Assembly: GCA_947088865.1 (NCBI GenBank)
Contig: CAMUHY010000022.1
Location: 1 to 44,208 of the forward strand
Length of the DNA stretch: 44,208 bases
Direction: 5' to 3'
Source: an uncultured Eubacterium sp.
Lineage (GTDB): Bacteria; Bacillota; Clostridia; Lachnospirales; Lachnospiraceae
Part shown: positions 7,923-15,713 of the stretch, piece by piece
How the letters are laid out: each line of letters begins with the position of its first letter
Position numbering within the stretch: the stretch's first letter is position 1
The notes under the pieces: generated by a model
Told to the model about the DNA's origin: nothing
The model's database searches: none
What the model saw: only the letters and a program-made list of their open reading frames with translations
Made by a program: the position numbers and the translations under genes

Positions 7923-9167
7923 TCAATACACCTTTTCCCCTCTTAATAATTTATCCAAAATGTCTGCCAATGGCTCCATAGCATTTTTTACTTCCTCTAC
8001 GGTATTAGTCTGCGCTCCTGCCTCTATAAGCATCGATTTTCCACGCTCATGCAGACAATACCGATACGCATTAATATATATATTTCTTAGCCAACCCGGA
8101 TAATATGCTTCACCGAGCAAATGCATCTGAAGGCTCATTGCAAGATTATCATCTCGAAATGGATTATAAAGATATTGAATATCTCCCTTTACGTTACTAT
8201 AACTAAGTCCATTAAAAAACATGATTTTCGCCGTTTTTTTTCCGTCAATATCGGTAACTAAATGCGTATCTTCCCCCACGCCGTCACGATGCAAATCAAT
8301 AACAACTTCAATAGACGGATTGTCTTCAAGAATTTTTGCAATAGCATTTTCTGCATACGTATAAGCTTCACTTCGGTCTAATTTTCCATTTACATAATCA
8401 TATATACTTCTATCGTGAATCACATTGTAGCCATATTTATCCTGAAGCACACTTGTCAAATAATCGCCAACGCCTAGTATCGTTGTGGAATCATCTCCTT
8501 CAACGCTATTTACAAATCCTTCCTGTGAGTGGGTATGAAAAATAAGTATCTGCGGCGTATCCGCATTGTGACCCATCGACAAATTTTTATCCAAAAATTC
8601 TGCAGGTCTAAAAATGCTTTCTGTCAAACTAGTCACGGATGTTACGGTATAAAATCGTTTGCAGTAATTATAATCATTTAAATTATTGCGTTCGTAAGTA
8701 TTTCCTGTAATGACATCTCTTGAAATAACGCCTGTTACTTCCTTTGGTTCAGATGGTGTATTTGCAGTGGTTTGTTCTTCATGGTTCTCCTCTGCCTGTG
8801 CAACAGCAGACGTTGTGGCATTTTCCGTTGTAGCATTAATAACGATTCCTGTTGTCTCACCATTATATTTATCTGCATTTACATGATATCCTATCGCTTC
8901 TATCACTCTATCATTTTCTTCCTGCGCCATACTGTAATATTCTTCAACAGGATACAATTCATCAAATATGGATTCCCCAATGCTTTTATCCTCTGTGGTA
9001 TCGGCTTTGCTATAATATGCGAAAACTGGCATCTTAATATCGACTGCCAGCTCACATATGCCTTCCATCAGTACAGACAAAACGCCCAATTTTGTTATAA
9101 TAAAACAGACAATCCCAACAACTGCTGCTCCCACTGCAATAAATGATATCCTTGAATAATTTTTCAT
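7923..9167 (-). CDS. spoIIP: Stage II sporulation protein P
   Basis: A membrane-anchored peptidoglycan amidase/endopeptidase that works with SpoIID and SpoIIM to thin septal wall during engulfment. One transmembrane helix lies at about residues 8-30 of the chosen start, followed by a low-complexity Thr/Glu-rich linker. The catalytic domain has ILIFHTHSQEGFVNS, VVIDLHRDGVGEDTH and the C-terminal SMLIEAGAQTNT block, matching SpoIIP. I prefer the ATG at 9167 (about 414 residues); the frame opens from a TTG at 9197 with no ribosome site. It lies 80 nt after gpr in the conserved gpr-spoIIP order. Confidence 0.95.
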   Translation of the reverse strand: MKNYSRISFIAVGAAVVGIVCFIITKLGVLSVLMEGICELAVDIKMPVFAYYSKADTTEDKSIGESIFDELYPVEEYYSMAQEENDRVIEAIGYHVNADKYNGETTGIVINATTENATTSAVAQAEENHEEQTTANTPSEPKEVTGVISRDVITGNTYERNNLNDYNYCKRFYTVTSVTSLTESIFRPAEFLDKNLSMGHNADTPQILIFHTHSQEGFVNSVEGDDSTTILGVGDYLTSVLQDKYGYNVIHDRSIYDYVNGKLDRSEAYTYAENAIAKILEDNPSIEVVIDLHRDGVGEDTHLVTDIDGKKTAKIMFFNGLSYSNVKGDIQYLYNPFRDDNLAMSLQMHLLGEAYYPGWLRNIYINAYRYCLHERGKSMLIEAGAQTNTVEEVKNAMEPLADILDKLLRGEKVY

Positions 9168-9247
9168 ATTACAACCATGCCTTTCCAATCCTTGCAAACA
9201 TAAAAATGACGCAAGACGAACCTAACATAAAATATGCTTTAAGATTT

Positions 9248-10084
9248 TTAATTATAACTGTAAACGACACGATTTAATGATTCGGCTATAATTTCTGCAA
9301 TGGAACTCACACATGCATCGACATCTTTTGGGGCAACATACATATTAGAAAGATAATTTGGAATCTCTTTTCCATCTGAATAATCACTAATAATCGTTGC
9401 AGCATCAATAACGGTCGGAACACCTATCGCTAAAACAGGCGCTCCTATCGTTTCCGCTGTTATGCCTTCCCTGTGATTTCCAACACCAGAACCTGGTGAA
9501 ATTCCTCGATTTGAAATTTGAACAGTTGAATTAAGACGCTTGATACTGCGGGCAGCAAGCGCATCAATTGCAATTACCAATCCTGGACGCGTCTGTTTTA
9601 CAATGCCCTTAATAATTTCAGCCGTTTCCATTCCAGTCTGTGCCATAACACCTGGCGTTAAAGAGGACATTTTTAAACACATCGATTTGTCATGTACAAT
9701 ATGCCTGTTTACTAAAAGCTTATCCGTTGCCCATGGACCAAGTGAATCAGCTGTCACATCACGATTGCCAAGCCCTATCACTAAAATATGTCTGTTATCT
9801 ACAATACATGGTTTTGCAAGGCGATAAATCTCATCTTCCAATATCTTGATAAGCCGTTCACTATATCCCTCATTACAGTCTACAAGACTTTCCGCCTCAA
9901 CAGTAACATATGTTCCTACACTTCTATTAAGTAGTTTTTCCCCCTCTTCATTTAAAATCTCTAAAGTTGTTATCTTAATATCACTAATAGCATCTTTTTT
10001 TTCTCGGACAATAATACCTCTGTATCTTGAATCGCTCTTATCAACGGATTCATTTAACTCTACCGCTAAATCTGTTCTAACCAT
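9248..10084 (-). CDS. gpr: Germination protease GPR
   Basis: A 278-residue spore protease that degrades small acid-soluble spore proteins on germination. The N-terminus MVRTDLAVELNES is typical of the zymogen prosequence, followed by VIGLGNRDVTADSLGPWATD, LTPGVMAQTGMETAEIIKG, VIAIDALAARSIKRLNSTVQIS and NRGISPGSGVGNHREGI, all family signatures including the Asp residues implicated in catalysis. Clostridial GPR is often shorter than the 370-residue Bacillus protein. AGGAGG precedes the ATG by 10 nt. It is expected to be forespore-expressed; I see no convincing sigma-G promoter by eye. Confidence 0.95.
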   Translation of the reverse strand: MVRTDLAVELNESVDKSDSRYRGIIVREKKDAISDIKITTLEILNEEGEKLLNRSVGTYVTVEAESLVDCNEGYSERLIKILEDEIYRLAKPCIVDNRHILVIGLGNRDVTADSLGPWATDKLLVNRHIVHDKSMCLKMSSLTPGVMAQTGMETAEIIKGIVKQTRPGLVIAIDALAARSIKRLNSTVQISNRGISPGSGVGNHREGITAETIGAPVLAIGVPTVIDAATIISDYSDGKEIPNYLSNMYVAPKDVDACVSSIAEIIAESLNRVVYSYN

Positions 10085-10173
10085 GAATTACAAACCTCCT
10101 ATATTGGGAATTTTAGCCAGTTTTTCTGACAACTATATCATTTCCACCAACAATTGCATTTATACATATAAAT

Positions 10174-10198
10174 ATAGGAATAAAACCTCTATTCCTAT
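10174..10198. promoter_or_regulatory. Perfect inverted repeat in the gpr/rpsT divergent region
   Basis: ATAGGAATA (10174-10182) and TATTCCTAT (10190-10198) are exact complements with a 7-nt loop, about 90 nt upstream of gpr and just upstream of the rpsT promoter. It could be an operator or an mRNA hairpin in the gpr leader. No regulator can be assigned. Confidence 0.45.
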
Positions 10199-10235
10199 TT
10201 ATGCCAATAAATTTATAACAATATTAAAATTTTTA

Positions 10236-10264
10236 TTGACACAAATCCCCATTTAGTATAGAAT
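10236..10264 (+). promoter_or_regulatory. rpsT promoter
   Basis: TTGACA (10236-10241), a 17-nt spacer and TAGAAT (10259-10264) form a near-consensus sigma-A promoter. The start would be near 10271, giving a leader of about 75 nt before the rpsT TTG codon. S20 leaders often mediate autogenous control, but no specific structure is claimed here. Confidence 0.8.
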
Positions 10265-10344
10265 ACACTAGTATGTTCCATTAGAACGTCCGTGTCCGGC
10301 TTTAATGAGAAACAACATTATTATCACAGATGGAGGTGACAGGT

Positions 10345-10608
10345 TTGGCTAACATTAAATCTGCTAAAAAAAGAGTTCGTACAAGTCAAGTGCGTGCTGA
10401 TAGAAATAAGGCTATTAAATCAAAAGTAAAGACTTACATTAAAAAAGTGGACGCTGCCGTTGCTGCGAAGGATAAGGCTGCTGCACAAGCTGCTTTGCCA
10501 GTTGCAATCGGTGAGATTTCAAAAGCAGCTTCTAAGGGTATCTACCACAAGAACACAGCCGCAAGAAAAGTATCTCGTATAACAAAAGCTGTTAATTCAT
10601 TAGCTTAA
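10345..10608 (+). CDS. rpsT: 30S ribosomal protein S20
   Basis: A small basic Lys/Ala-rich protein of 87 residues that binds 16S rRNA in the 30S body. It begins MANIKSAKKRVRTSQ and ends ITKAVNSLA, as in Firmicute S20. The start is the TTG at 10345: GGAGGTGA lies 7 nt before it and the protein then matches the family N-terminus exactly. The open frame from an upstream ATG at 10330 overlaps the ribosome site and is unlikely. S20 is frequently started from TTG, which limits its translation. It stands alone, opposite to gpr, with a strong terminator. Confidence 0.97.
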   Translation: MANIKSAKKRVRTSQVRADRNKAIKSKVKTYIKKVDAAVAAKDKAAAQAALPVAIGEISKAASKGIYHKNTAARKVSRITKAVNSLA

Positions 10609-10617
10609 TTCATATAA

Positions 10618-10655
10618 AAAGAGAGCGAATGACGTGTACACATTCGCTCTCTTTT
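10618..10655. terminator. rpsT terminator (also faces the AraC-type gene)
   Basis: AAAGAGAGCGAATG (10618-10631) pairs perfectly with CATTCGCTCTCTTT (10641-10654). T-rich sequence follows on the plus strand. The A-rich stretch before the stem supplies U residues on the minus strand, so it can also end the convergent AraC-family gene. It marks the boundary between the conserved block and the accessory stretch. Confidence 0.88.
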
Positions 10656-10685
10656 GTTATCTTTTTTATTCTTTTCTTTTATCTT

Positions 10686-11540
10686 TTATATCAACGACTT
10701 CTTTACTACTGGTATCCATACTTCGTACTGTGCATTTTGTGGGTCTGGGTGAATATATACCTCAATATCTGGAGCATTTCCATACTCATATCCCGATGTT
10801 GGAAGCCACTCTGTAACAATTCGCTTCTCCAACTCCTGAATAGACTGATTTGTTCCCATCCCGCTAAAAATTGCCCATGTCGCTTGCGGCACAATATATT
10901 CCTCAAATTCCCCCTTTTCTTTTAAAGACGAAACAGCAATATAATATCGCCATGCTTCATCACTATTACAAACACTGATGCCAAGCACACCCTTTGGATT
11001 AGAATCCATCATTTCAATAAGCTGCTGCAATGTTCCATTTGCAGAAATTTCCTGCCATTTTGGTGGAATAACAGCAAAATTTGCTTCAATTTCCTTTTGT
11101 AATGGCACCGATACACCCACAACACGAAATGCAGACTGTGTTTCAATTCGATAATTCATTTCTTCCACTCCTTTAACTGTAATTTTAAATGTAATGGGTG
11201 GAAATGATTTTACAGACACACCTTCATTTTTCACCGTTGAAGGCGCAATTCCATGAATAGACTGAAAGGCTCTGTTAAACGCTGTCGGTGAATGATAACC
11301 ATATTTTTGCGCCACGTCAATAATTTTGGCATGACCACCCTGCAAATCAACTGCTGCCAATGACATTTTTCTTTTTCGGATATATTCCGATAATGGCATA
11401 CCTGCCATATAAGAAAACATGCGTTGAAAATGATATGCTGAACAACAAGCAATCTGCCCCAGTTTTTCATAATCAATTTTATCCGTAAGATTTTTTTCAA
11501 TATAGTTTACTGCACTATTTAATCGTTCTATCCACTCCAT
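10686..11540 (-). CDS. AraC-family regulator with GyrI-like ligand domain
   Basis: The 284-residue protein has two AraC helix-turn-helix motifs at about 5-105 (KLGQIACCSAYHFQRMFSYM, then AQKYGYHSPTAFNRAFQSIH). A C-terminal GyrI/BmrR-like effector domain spans about 125-284 (YRIETQSAFRVVGVSVPL ... AQYEVWIPVVK). This is the Rob-type arrangement, with DNA binding first and small-molecule binding second. Such proteins sense amphipathic compounds and often control efflux or stress genes. AAAGGAG precedes the ATG. No obvious target is adjacent; the diverging XRE gene is the nearest. Confidence 0.9.
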   Translation of the reverse strand: MEWIERLNSAVNYIEKNLTDKIDYEKLGQIACCSAYHFQRMFSYMAGMPLSEYIRKRKMSLAAVDLQGGHAKIIDVAQKYGYHSPTAFNRAFQSIHGIAPSTVKNEGVSVKSFPPITFKITVKGVEEMNYRIETQSAFRVVGVSVPLQKEIEANFAVIPPKWQEISANGTLQQLIEMMDSNPKGVLGISVCNSDEAWRYYIAVSSLKEKGEFEEYIVPQATWAIFSGMGTNQSIQELEKRIVTEWLPTSGYEYGNAPDIEVYIHPDPQNAQYEVWIPVVKKSLI

Positions 11541-11702
11541 ATCTTTTCCACTCCTTTAAAACAAAATTATTGTAACAACTTCTGCTTAAACTGTCCTCTC
11601 ATTACCTGCACAAAAAAGAGTGCTTCTTCTTATCTTGAAACGCTTTAAGCCTCTTCTTCCAATCTCTGCAAATATGCCTTTATTGCGCCTTGTAAAACAC
11701 TT

Positions 11703-11731
11703 TTGACATCCTAAATCCATTTAAGTAAAAT
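11703..11731 (+). promoter_or_regulatory. Promoter of the XRE-membrane regulator gene
   Basis: TTGACA (11703-11708), a 17-nt spacer and TAAAAT (11726-11731) form a near-consensus promoter about 85 nt upstream of the TTG start at 11816. Confidence 0.75.
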
Positions 11732-11745
11732 ACTTTTGGTGGCAT

Positions 11746-11789
11746 TTGTACTCGCCAAATAGTATGATTTTTTTGGTTCAAGAGTACAA
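11746..11789 (+). promoter_or_regulatory. Inverted repeat in the XRE gene leader
   Basis: TTGTACTC (11746-11753) and GAGTACAA (11782-11789) are exact 8-bp complements 28 nt apart, with CAAA and TTTG giving a few more pairs inside. It lies just downstream of the promoter, so it could be an autoregulatory operator or a leader hairpin. Its TACTCGCCAAAT arm resembles the TACTCGGCA arm of the leader element at 17298 and 36671. Confidence 0.45.
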
Positions 11790-11815
11790 CAAAACAAAAA
11801 AGGAGGAAAGGCATA

Positions 11816-12391
11816 TTGGAAATCAGCACTCAGATAAAAAAATATCGAAATCATATGAATCTTTCTCAAGAAGAATTAGCTGAAAAAGTTTATGTAAGCA
11901 GACAAAGCATTTCCAATTGGGAAACAGGCAAAAATTATCCCGATATTCATAGTTTATTATTGCTCAGTTCACTATTTAATATATCTCTTGACCAATTAAT
12001 TAAAGGAGATGTTCAAATTATGAAAGAAGAAATTAAAGAAAGTGAAATCAAAAAACTAAATCATTATGGCAATATTTATGGTATTTTATTAACAGCAACC
12101 ATATTTTCTGCTGTACCGCTCTCATCTTGGCTTGGTTTTTACGCGTTTATCCCTTGGGGGATACTGTTTGGAATAACCTTATTTTTTGCCTGTAAAACTG
12201 AACAAGTAAAAAAAGAAAACAACATTAATACCTATAAAGAAATTGTAACATTTATGGAAGGAAAACGGTTAGATGAGCTTGCGCAACAACAAGAAATAGG
12301 AAAACGTCCTTACCAAACTTTCTTAAAAGCGCTTATCAGTGGATTGGTTGGTCTTATTATCTGTATTATAATGGGATGGATTTTTTATTAA
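11816..12391 (+). CDS. XRE-family regulator with C-terminal membrane domain
   Basis: In this 191-residue protein the Cro/C1 helix-turn-helix spans about 5-60 (KYRNHMNLSQEELAEKVYVS, RQSISNWETGKNYPDIHSL). A charged linker is followed by two hydrophobic segments at about 88-120, and a final helix at about 168-190. Such membrane-linked XRE proteins are common in Firmicutes and may sense envelope stress, but no ligand is known here. The start is TTG, set by AGGAGG 9 nt upstream and a helix-turn-helix beginning at the expected distance. It is monocistronic with its own promoter and terminator. Confidence 0.85.
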   Translation: MEISTQIKKYRNHMNLSQEELAEKVYVSRQSISNWETGKNYPDIHSLLLLSSLFNISLDQLIKGDVQIMKEEIKESEIKKLNHYGNIYGILLTATIFSAVPLSSWLGFYAFIPWGILFGITLFFACKTEQVKKENNINTYKEIVTFMEGKRLDELAQQQEIGKRPYQTFLKALISGLVGLIICIIMGWIFY

Positions 12392-12463
12392 GTCAACATT
12401 AATAACAAACACGATGACAAAATCATTGTATTGCCAAACAGACATTTTTATTTTACACAAAAT

Positions 12464-12499
12464 AAGTCAAATACTATGCTAAGCATATGTATTTGACTT
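12464..12499. terminator. Bidirectional terminator between convergent genes
   Basis: AAGTCAAATACTATGC (12464-12479) pairs with GCATATGTATTTGACTT (12483-12499) with a single bulge. It sits between the XRE gene (plus) and the nitroreductase gene (minus) and can serve both. Confidence 0.75.
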
Positions 12500-12541
12500 T
12501 CTGTCAATCTGTTTATTATACACAATCCGTTTATTACACAT

Positions 12542-13132
12542 TTATACACGCCACTGCACTATATCTTCCAGCTTCTTTCTCGGTCTTGCAGGAGGCGTTT
12601 CATTGGCATAACCGATTGTCATTGCTGCAATCAATTCGCCATCAACATTGAGCCAACGATTCAATTCATCATATGCAAAATAGGTATCGCATATCCAAAG
12701 ACTTCCTAATCCAAGCTCAGTGGCAGTCAATGTCATATTTTCCATAGCAGCACCGATAGATTGTGCATTACAAATTTCATAAATGCGCTCCTCTGCATTT
12801 AATGTGCGATGAATACTGATTCCCAATGGATTTACAACAAAAATAACAACGGGCGCTTGTTCCATAATCTGCAATGTATATGCCGCCCCACTATGATATG
12901 GTATGCTTTCCGGCAAAAGTGGATTTTCTTTTTCCCGCTTTAGTCCTTTTTCCATTATCTCAAGCATAGTCTTTTTTGCTGTTCCCATAACAACCACAAA
13001 CGTCCATGGCTGTCGATTTTTAGAAGACGGTGCAAGACTGCCCGCCTGCAATATTTCCTCAATCATTGCTCTATCAACAGAAATACTTTTATACTTTCGT
13101 ATGCTTCGTCTATTTATTATAGCTGATAACAT
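12542..13132 (-). CDS. Nitroreductase family protein
   Basis: A 196-residue FMN-dependent flavoprotein. Signatures include the N-terminal INRRSIRKYKSISVD and ILQAGSLAPSSKNRQPWTFV (FMN-binding Arg and Ser), AQSIGAAMENMTLTATELGLGS in the middle helix, and IGYANETPPARPRKKLEDIV near the C-terminus. Such enzymes reduce nitro groups, quinones or flavins with NAD(P)H, and the natural substrate is rarely known. AAAGGA precedes the ATG. Confidence 0.92.
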   Translation of the reverse strand: MLSAIINRRSIRKYKSISVDRAMIEEILQAGSLAPSSKNRQPWTFVVVMGTAKKTMLEIMEKGLKREKENPLLPESIPYHSGAAYTLQIMEQAPVVIFVVNPLGISIHRTLNAEERIYEICNAQSIGAAMENMTLTATELGLGSLWICDTYFAYDELNRWLNVDGELIAAMTIGYANETPPARPRKKLEDIVQWRV

Positions 13133-13161
13133 TTTTATATTCCTTTATCATTGAATATTTT

Positions 13162-13655
13162 TTATTCGTCGTACAATTCTTTTCTTAATTCTTCACAAAC
13201 TGCTGTTATTTCTATAATATTTTCTTCAGGAATCATCTCGCTTAAATCATATTCAAGAGGTGCCTTTACAAAATCTGTAAGAATCTTATTTATCTGTTTA
13301 TGCTCTTCTGGCATAGCTGTAATACAAACAGAAGCGTCTGGCGCATCTACTTCTATATCTTCGTCAAGCTCAAGCAAATTTATATGCCCATTTACTTTAC
13401 ATTCCAATAATAAAGTAGCAATATCAATAATAAGGTCAATGGCAAAGGAAATATCTTTTTCCCAGCCTTGCGAATCTACAAATACTAAAGGAATATCTGG
13501 TTTTCTAAAATCACCTTGCAGCTTGTCTAATCCAAAATCAGAAAAGATTTCCTTTAATGGTATTTCCTCTTTTTATTTTCTGCTAAATAAGCTACAAGTG
13601 TCAAACTATCGTCTGTATCGCCAATATAATTGCCCCAGTATTTTTTGATGTACAT
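13162..13655 (-). pseudogene. Frameshifted gene of unknown function (about 164 codons)
   Basis: Two frames form one protein. The first begins MYIKKYWGNYIGDTDDSLTL at 13655 with a ribosome site (GGAGG) and runs to a stop at 13554. The second reads on from EIPLKEIFSDFGLDKLQ through DSQGWEKDISFAIDLIIDIA to LLLECKVNGHINLLELDEDI and ends at 13162. The switch to the -1 frame must fall in the run AATAAAAAGAGG near 13568-13580, which includes T-AAA-AAG. A one-base indel in the A tract is the simplest cause; programmed -1 slippage is possible but the heptamer is not canonical. The acidic, Trp-containing protein resembles small immunity-type proteins in style, but I do not recognise the family with certainty. 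Confidence 0.75.
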
Positions 13656-13745
13656 TTTGAAACCTCCAAAATGGTAATGGTCTGTGTTTGATGATAAATG
13701 ATGATGGACTTGCTTTTTAATGATTGATATATAATATATTTTATA

Positions 13746-13909
13746 AATATTAATCCTTTTAAGATAAGCATTATGACTCACCAACGACGTATCTGGTCGA
13801 ACTAAATTGAACAGTGTCAATTCCTCTTAGGTTAGGTATTACAGAAAATTATATTAAGAGACTTTAAATATGCTCAAGAGTGTCAATTCCTCTCAGGTTA
13901 GGTATTACA
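13746..13909 (-). CRISPR. Decayed solo mini-CRISPR array
   Basis: Two 31-nt repeats (13813-13843 and 13879-13909) differ at one base and flank a 35-nt unique spacer, a period of 66. A third, degenerate copy (about 13746-13775, roughly 65% identical with one deletion) lies 67 nt to the left. On the minus strand the repeat ends GAGAGGAATTGACAC, close to the ATTGAAAC 3' handle of type I-B/III repeats. Degeneration at the left end fits the leader-distal end if transcription runs right to left. No cas gene is present in the window. Confidence 0.7.
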
Positions 13910-14011
13910 ACAGCATTTTCGCTGTTTCTTGGTTCATTATAAACCATATTCTTACCATTTTCAACTTATTTTCCCTAAAATAATGCTGAGGTTGACCGAC
14001 TTTTTTTACCC

Positions 14012-14047
14012 GTCAAGCAGATATTCACAATTTGCTTTACCGCTTGC
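14012..14047 (+). repeat. Dispersed repeat copy (CAAGCRGATATTCRCAA type)
   Basis: GTCAAGCAGATATTCACAATT followed by GCTTTACCGCTTG matches the family seen at 6069, 26867 and 36598. It lies just beyond the stop of the zinc-ribbon gene. Confidence 0.65.
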
Positions 14048-14061
14048 TCTTAACTTTATTA

Positions 14062-14682
14062 TCATTTGTTCTGCATAGTATTTAACAGTTTTACTATTTT
14101 ATCTCTATGTTTTGCCGTTTTCATAAATGTAGGAAGATGATGTGACTGTGTTTTTCTCACCTTTAATCGAGCTGGTTTTTGGCGTAAATCGGCACTTAAG
14201 TATTCTATCAAATACGTAAGATGTTCACGGTTTAATGCCCATACAGGTTTACCGCCAAAAGAAGCTAAAAACCAAAGTTCCAGTCCAAAAAACGGCTCAC
14301 AGGCATTTTGAATTGAATACAATGAATAACAATTTTCAGTCCTTTTTTGAACGACTCCTGACATGCCATATCCGCAAGATGGACAATGAACATACAGTTT
14401 ATGAAAATGCTGCTGCTTTTTTTCTGTAATATTCACCCTGTAATATATCCCACACTTTTCGCATTGATTATGGACTTCATACCGATAATTTGTACGTTCT
14501 TTTGTCATCATGTTTCTACATTTTGTACATTTAAAATGGGATAAACGATTATTGGCTGTCACAATACCAAGCCCATTGCAGCGGGGGCATTTTACATAAA
14601 TACCCGATTGCATAATGGTATATACGGAATATGTACCATAATATTTGTCAACAAATCGTTTCATCAATCTTCTATTCTCCAT
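14062..14682 (-). CDS. Zinc-ribbon protein of unknown function
   Basis: The 206-residue protein has three Cys-pair modules: CPRCNGLG...CTKC (about 33-56), CEKCGIYY (about 74-81) and CPSCGYGM (about 100-107). Together they would form at least two zinc ribbons like those of TFIIB-type proteins. A short patch, LELWFLASFGGKPVWALNRE, leads into an Arg/Lys-rich C-terminal tail with PARLKVRKTQSHHLPTFMKT, suggesting nucleic-acid contact. It follows the DUF6440 gene by 12 nt, so the two are probably cotranscribed. No catalytic motif is visible. It might be a regulator or an element-borne protein. Confidence 0.75.
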   Translation of the reverse strand: MENRRLMKRFVDKYYGTYSVYTIMQSGIYVKCPRCNGLGIVTANNRLSHFKCTKCRNMMTKERTNYRYEVHNQCEKCGIYYRVNITEKKQQHFHKLYVHCPSCGYGMSGVVQKRTENCYSLYSIQNACEPFFGLELWFLASFGGKPVWALNREHLTYLIEYLSADLRQKPARLKVRKTQSHHLPTFMKTAKHRDKIVKLLNTMQNK

Positions 14683-14694
14683 AAAAAATCAAGC

Positions 14695-14883
14695 TTATTG
14701 ATTATAAAAACTTACAGGCGTAACAATCGGCTTGCCGTCTTTATCTACTAAAACAGTCATGCCACAGCCTCCTGCCGTATTTGATGCTAATAGATAATTA
14801 ACTCCTGTTTCTGTATCAACAATAATTTCCCGAATATTGCTTATTCCTTGTGAATATGTTTGTACAAAACGCTTTTCTGCCAT
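14695..14883 (-). CDS. DUF6440-type small protein
   Basis: A 62-residue protein with the core REIIVDTETGVNYLLASNTA followed by GGCGMTVLVDKDGKPIVTPV. This matches a family of small beta-rich proteins of unknown function common in clostridia. AAAGGAG lies 9 nt before the ATG. It is first in a probable two-gene unit with the zinc-ribbon protein. Nothing indicates secretion. Confidence 0.8.
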   Translation of the reverse strand: MAEKRFVQTYSQGISNIREIIVDTETGVNYLLASNTAGGCGMTVLVDKDGKPIVTPVSFYNQ

Positions 14884-14987
14884 ACTTTAACACTCCTTTA
14901 ACACTCTTTTTTTATTCATTATAAATCATTTCTCTTAAAAATCAAATTATTTTATATATTTCTATTTGTAGTAATCCATTTGATTAT

Positions 14988-15120
14988 GATATAATAACCG
15001 CAGTAAAACTGTGGTATAATAGTCTCGGCAAAGCCGAGCCATACAAGTTTGCAGAGCAAACTTGCTTATGTGCAAAAAGAAGCACAAAATTGTGGTATAA
15101 TAATCTCGGCAAAAGCTGGG
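14988..15120 (+). repeat. Promoter-bearing dispersed repeat upstream of the FlaR-type kinase
   Basis: The unit starts GATATAATAACC and carries a second extended -10, TGTGGTATAAT (15010-15020). Hairpins CTCGGC-AAA-GCCGAG (15024-15038) and CAAGTTTGC-AGA-GCAAACTTG (15044-15064) follow. A partial second copy (TGTGGTATAATAATCTCGGC) begins at about 15091. The same unit occurs inverted at 27045-27121 and, without the hairpins, at 43433-43465, each time pointing toward the next gene. It fills most of the 290-bp gap before the kinase gene. Confidence 0.7.
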
Positions 15121-15174
15121 CTATATATTTTCGCTATGTACTAATTTATAATAAATAAAAATTAAAGGATTCTT

Positions 15175-15702
15175 ATGTTGAAAATTATTGTTATTGGAAG
15201 TCCTGGTGCTGGAAAAAGTACCTTTTCTCGAAAGCTACGAGATATTACGAACCTTCCCTTGTACTACTTGGATATGCTGTGGCATAAACCTGATAAAACG
15301 AACGTTTCCAGAGAAGAATTTAATATACAGCTTGATAAAATTATAAAAAAAGACCAATGGATTATTGATGGAAATTATCAGCGTACCCTTGAAATGCGCA
15401 TAAAAGCATGTGACACTATCTTTTTGTTAGATTACCCCGTAGAAGTCTGCCTTTCTGGCGTACAATCCCGTATTGGAAAAAAACGAGAAGATATGTGCTG
15501 GATTGAATCGGAATTTGATGAGGAATTTCGACAATGGATTCTTGATTTTCCAAAAAAACAACTACCGCAAATTTATGAATTATTAAATAAATATCATAAC
15601 AACAAAACCATTATCACATTTCATTCCAGAAAGGAAGCAGACACATACTTCAATACATCGTTAAGCGAATATTCGCAATCTGCTATATCAAAAATAATAT
15701 AG
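15175..15702 (+). CDS. FlaR-like P-loop kinase (DNA topology modulation family)
   Basis: The 175-residue protein has an N-terminal Walker A (VIGSPGAGKSTFSRKL). The LPLYYLDMLWHKPDK and QWIIDGNYQRTLEMRI segments that follow are characteristic of the FlaR/adenylate-kinase-like group annotated as topology modulation proteins. The true substrate is unknown; a small-molecule or nucleotide kinase activity is likely. AAAGGAT precedes the ATG. The last dozen codons lie in a dispersed repeat (15663-15687), so the C-terminus SEYSQSAISKII is probably repeat-derived rather than ancestral. Confidence 0.82.
   Translation: MLKIIVIGSPGAGKSTFSRKLRDITNLPLYYLDMLWHKPDKTNVSREEFNIQLDKIIKKDQWIIDGNYQRTLEMRIKACDTIFLLDYPVEVCLSGVQSRIGKKREDMCWIESEFDEEFRQWILDFPKKQLPQIYELLNKYHNNKTIITFHSRKEADTYFNTSLSEYSQSAISKII
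15663..15687 (+). repeat. Dispersed repeat fragment inside a gene end
   Basis: AAGCGAATATTCGCAATCTGC matches the core of the family at 6069 and 26867. It is read in frame as the C-terminus of the FlaR-like kinase. Confidence 0.6.
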
Positions 15703-15713
15703 ATATATTTTTA

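Noticed and set aside
8772-9146. 124-codon plus-strand frame opposite spoIIP
   Set aside because: It is Cys/His/Ile-rich antisense translation of the SpoIIP linker with no ribosome site.
13554-13820. 88-codon frame starting upstream of MYIKKYWGN
   Set aside because: The extra N-terminus runs into the CRISPR repeat and lacks a ribosome site. The real start is the ATG at 13655.
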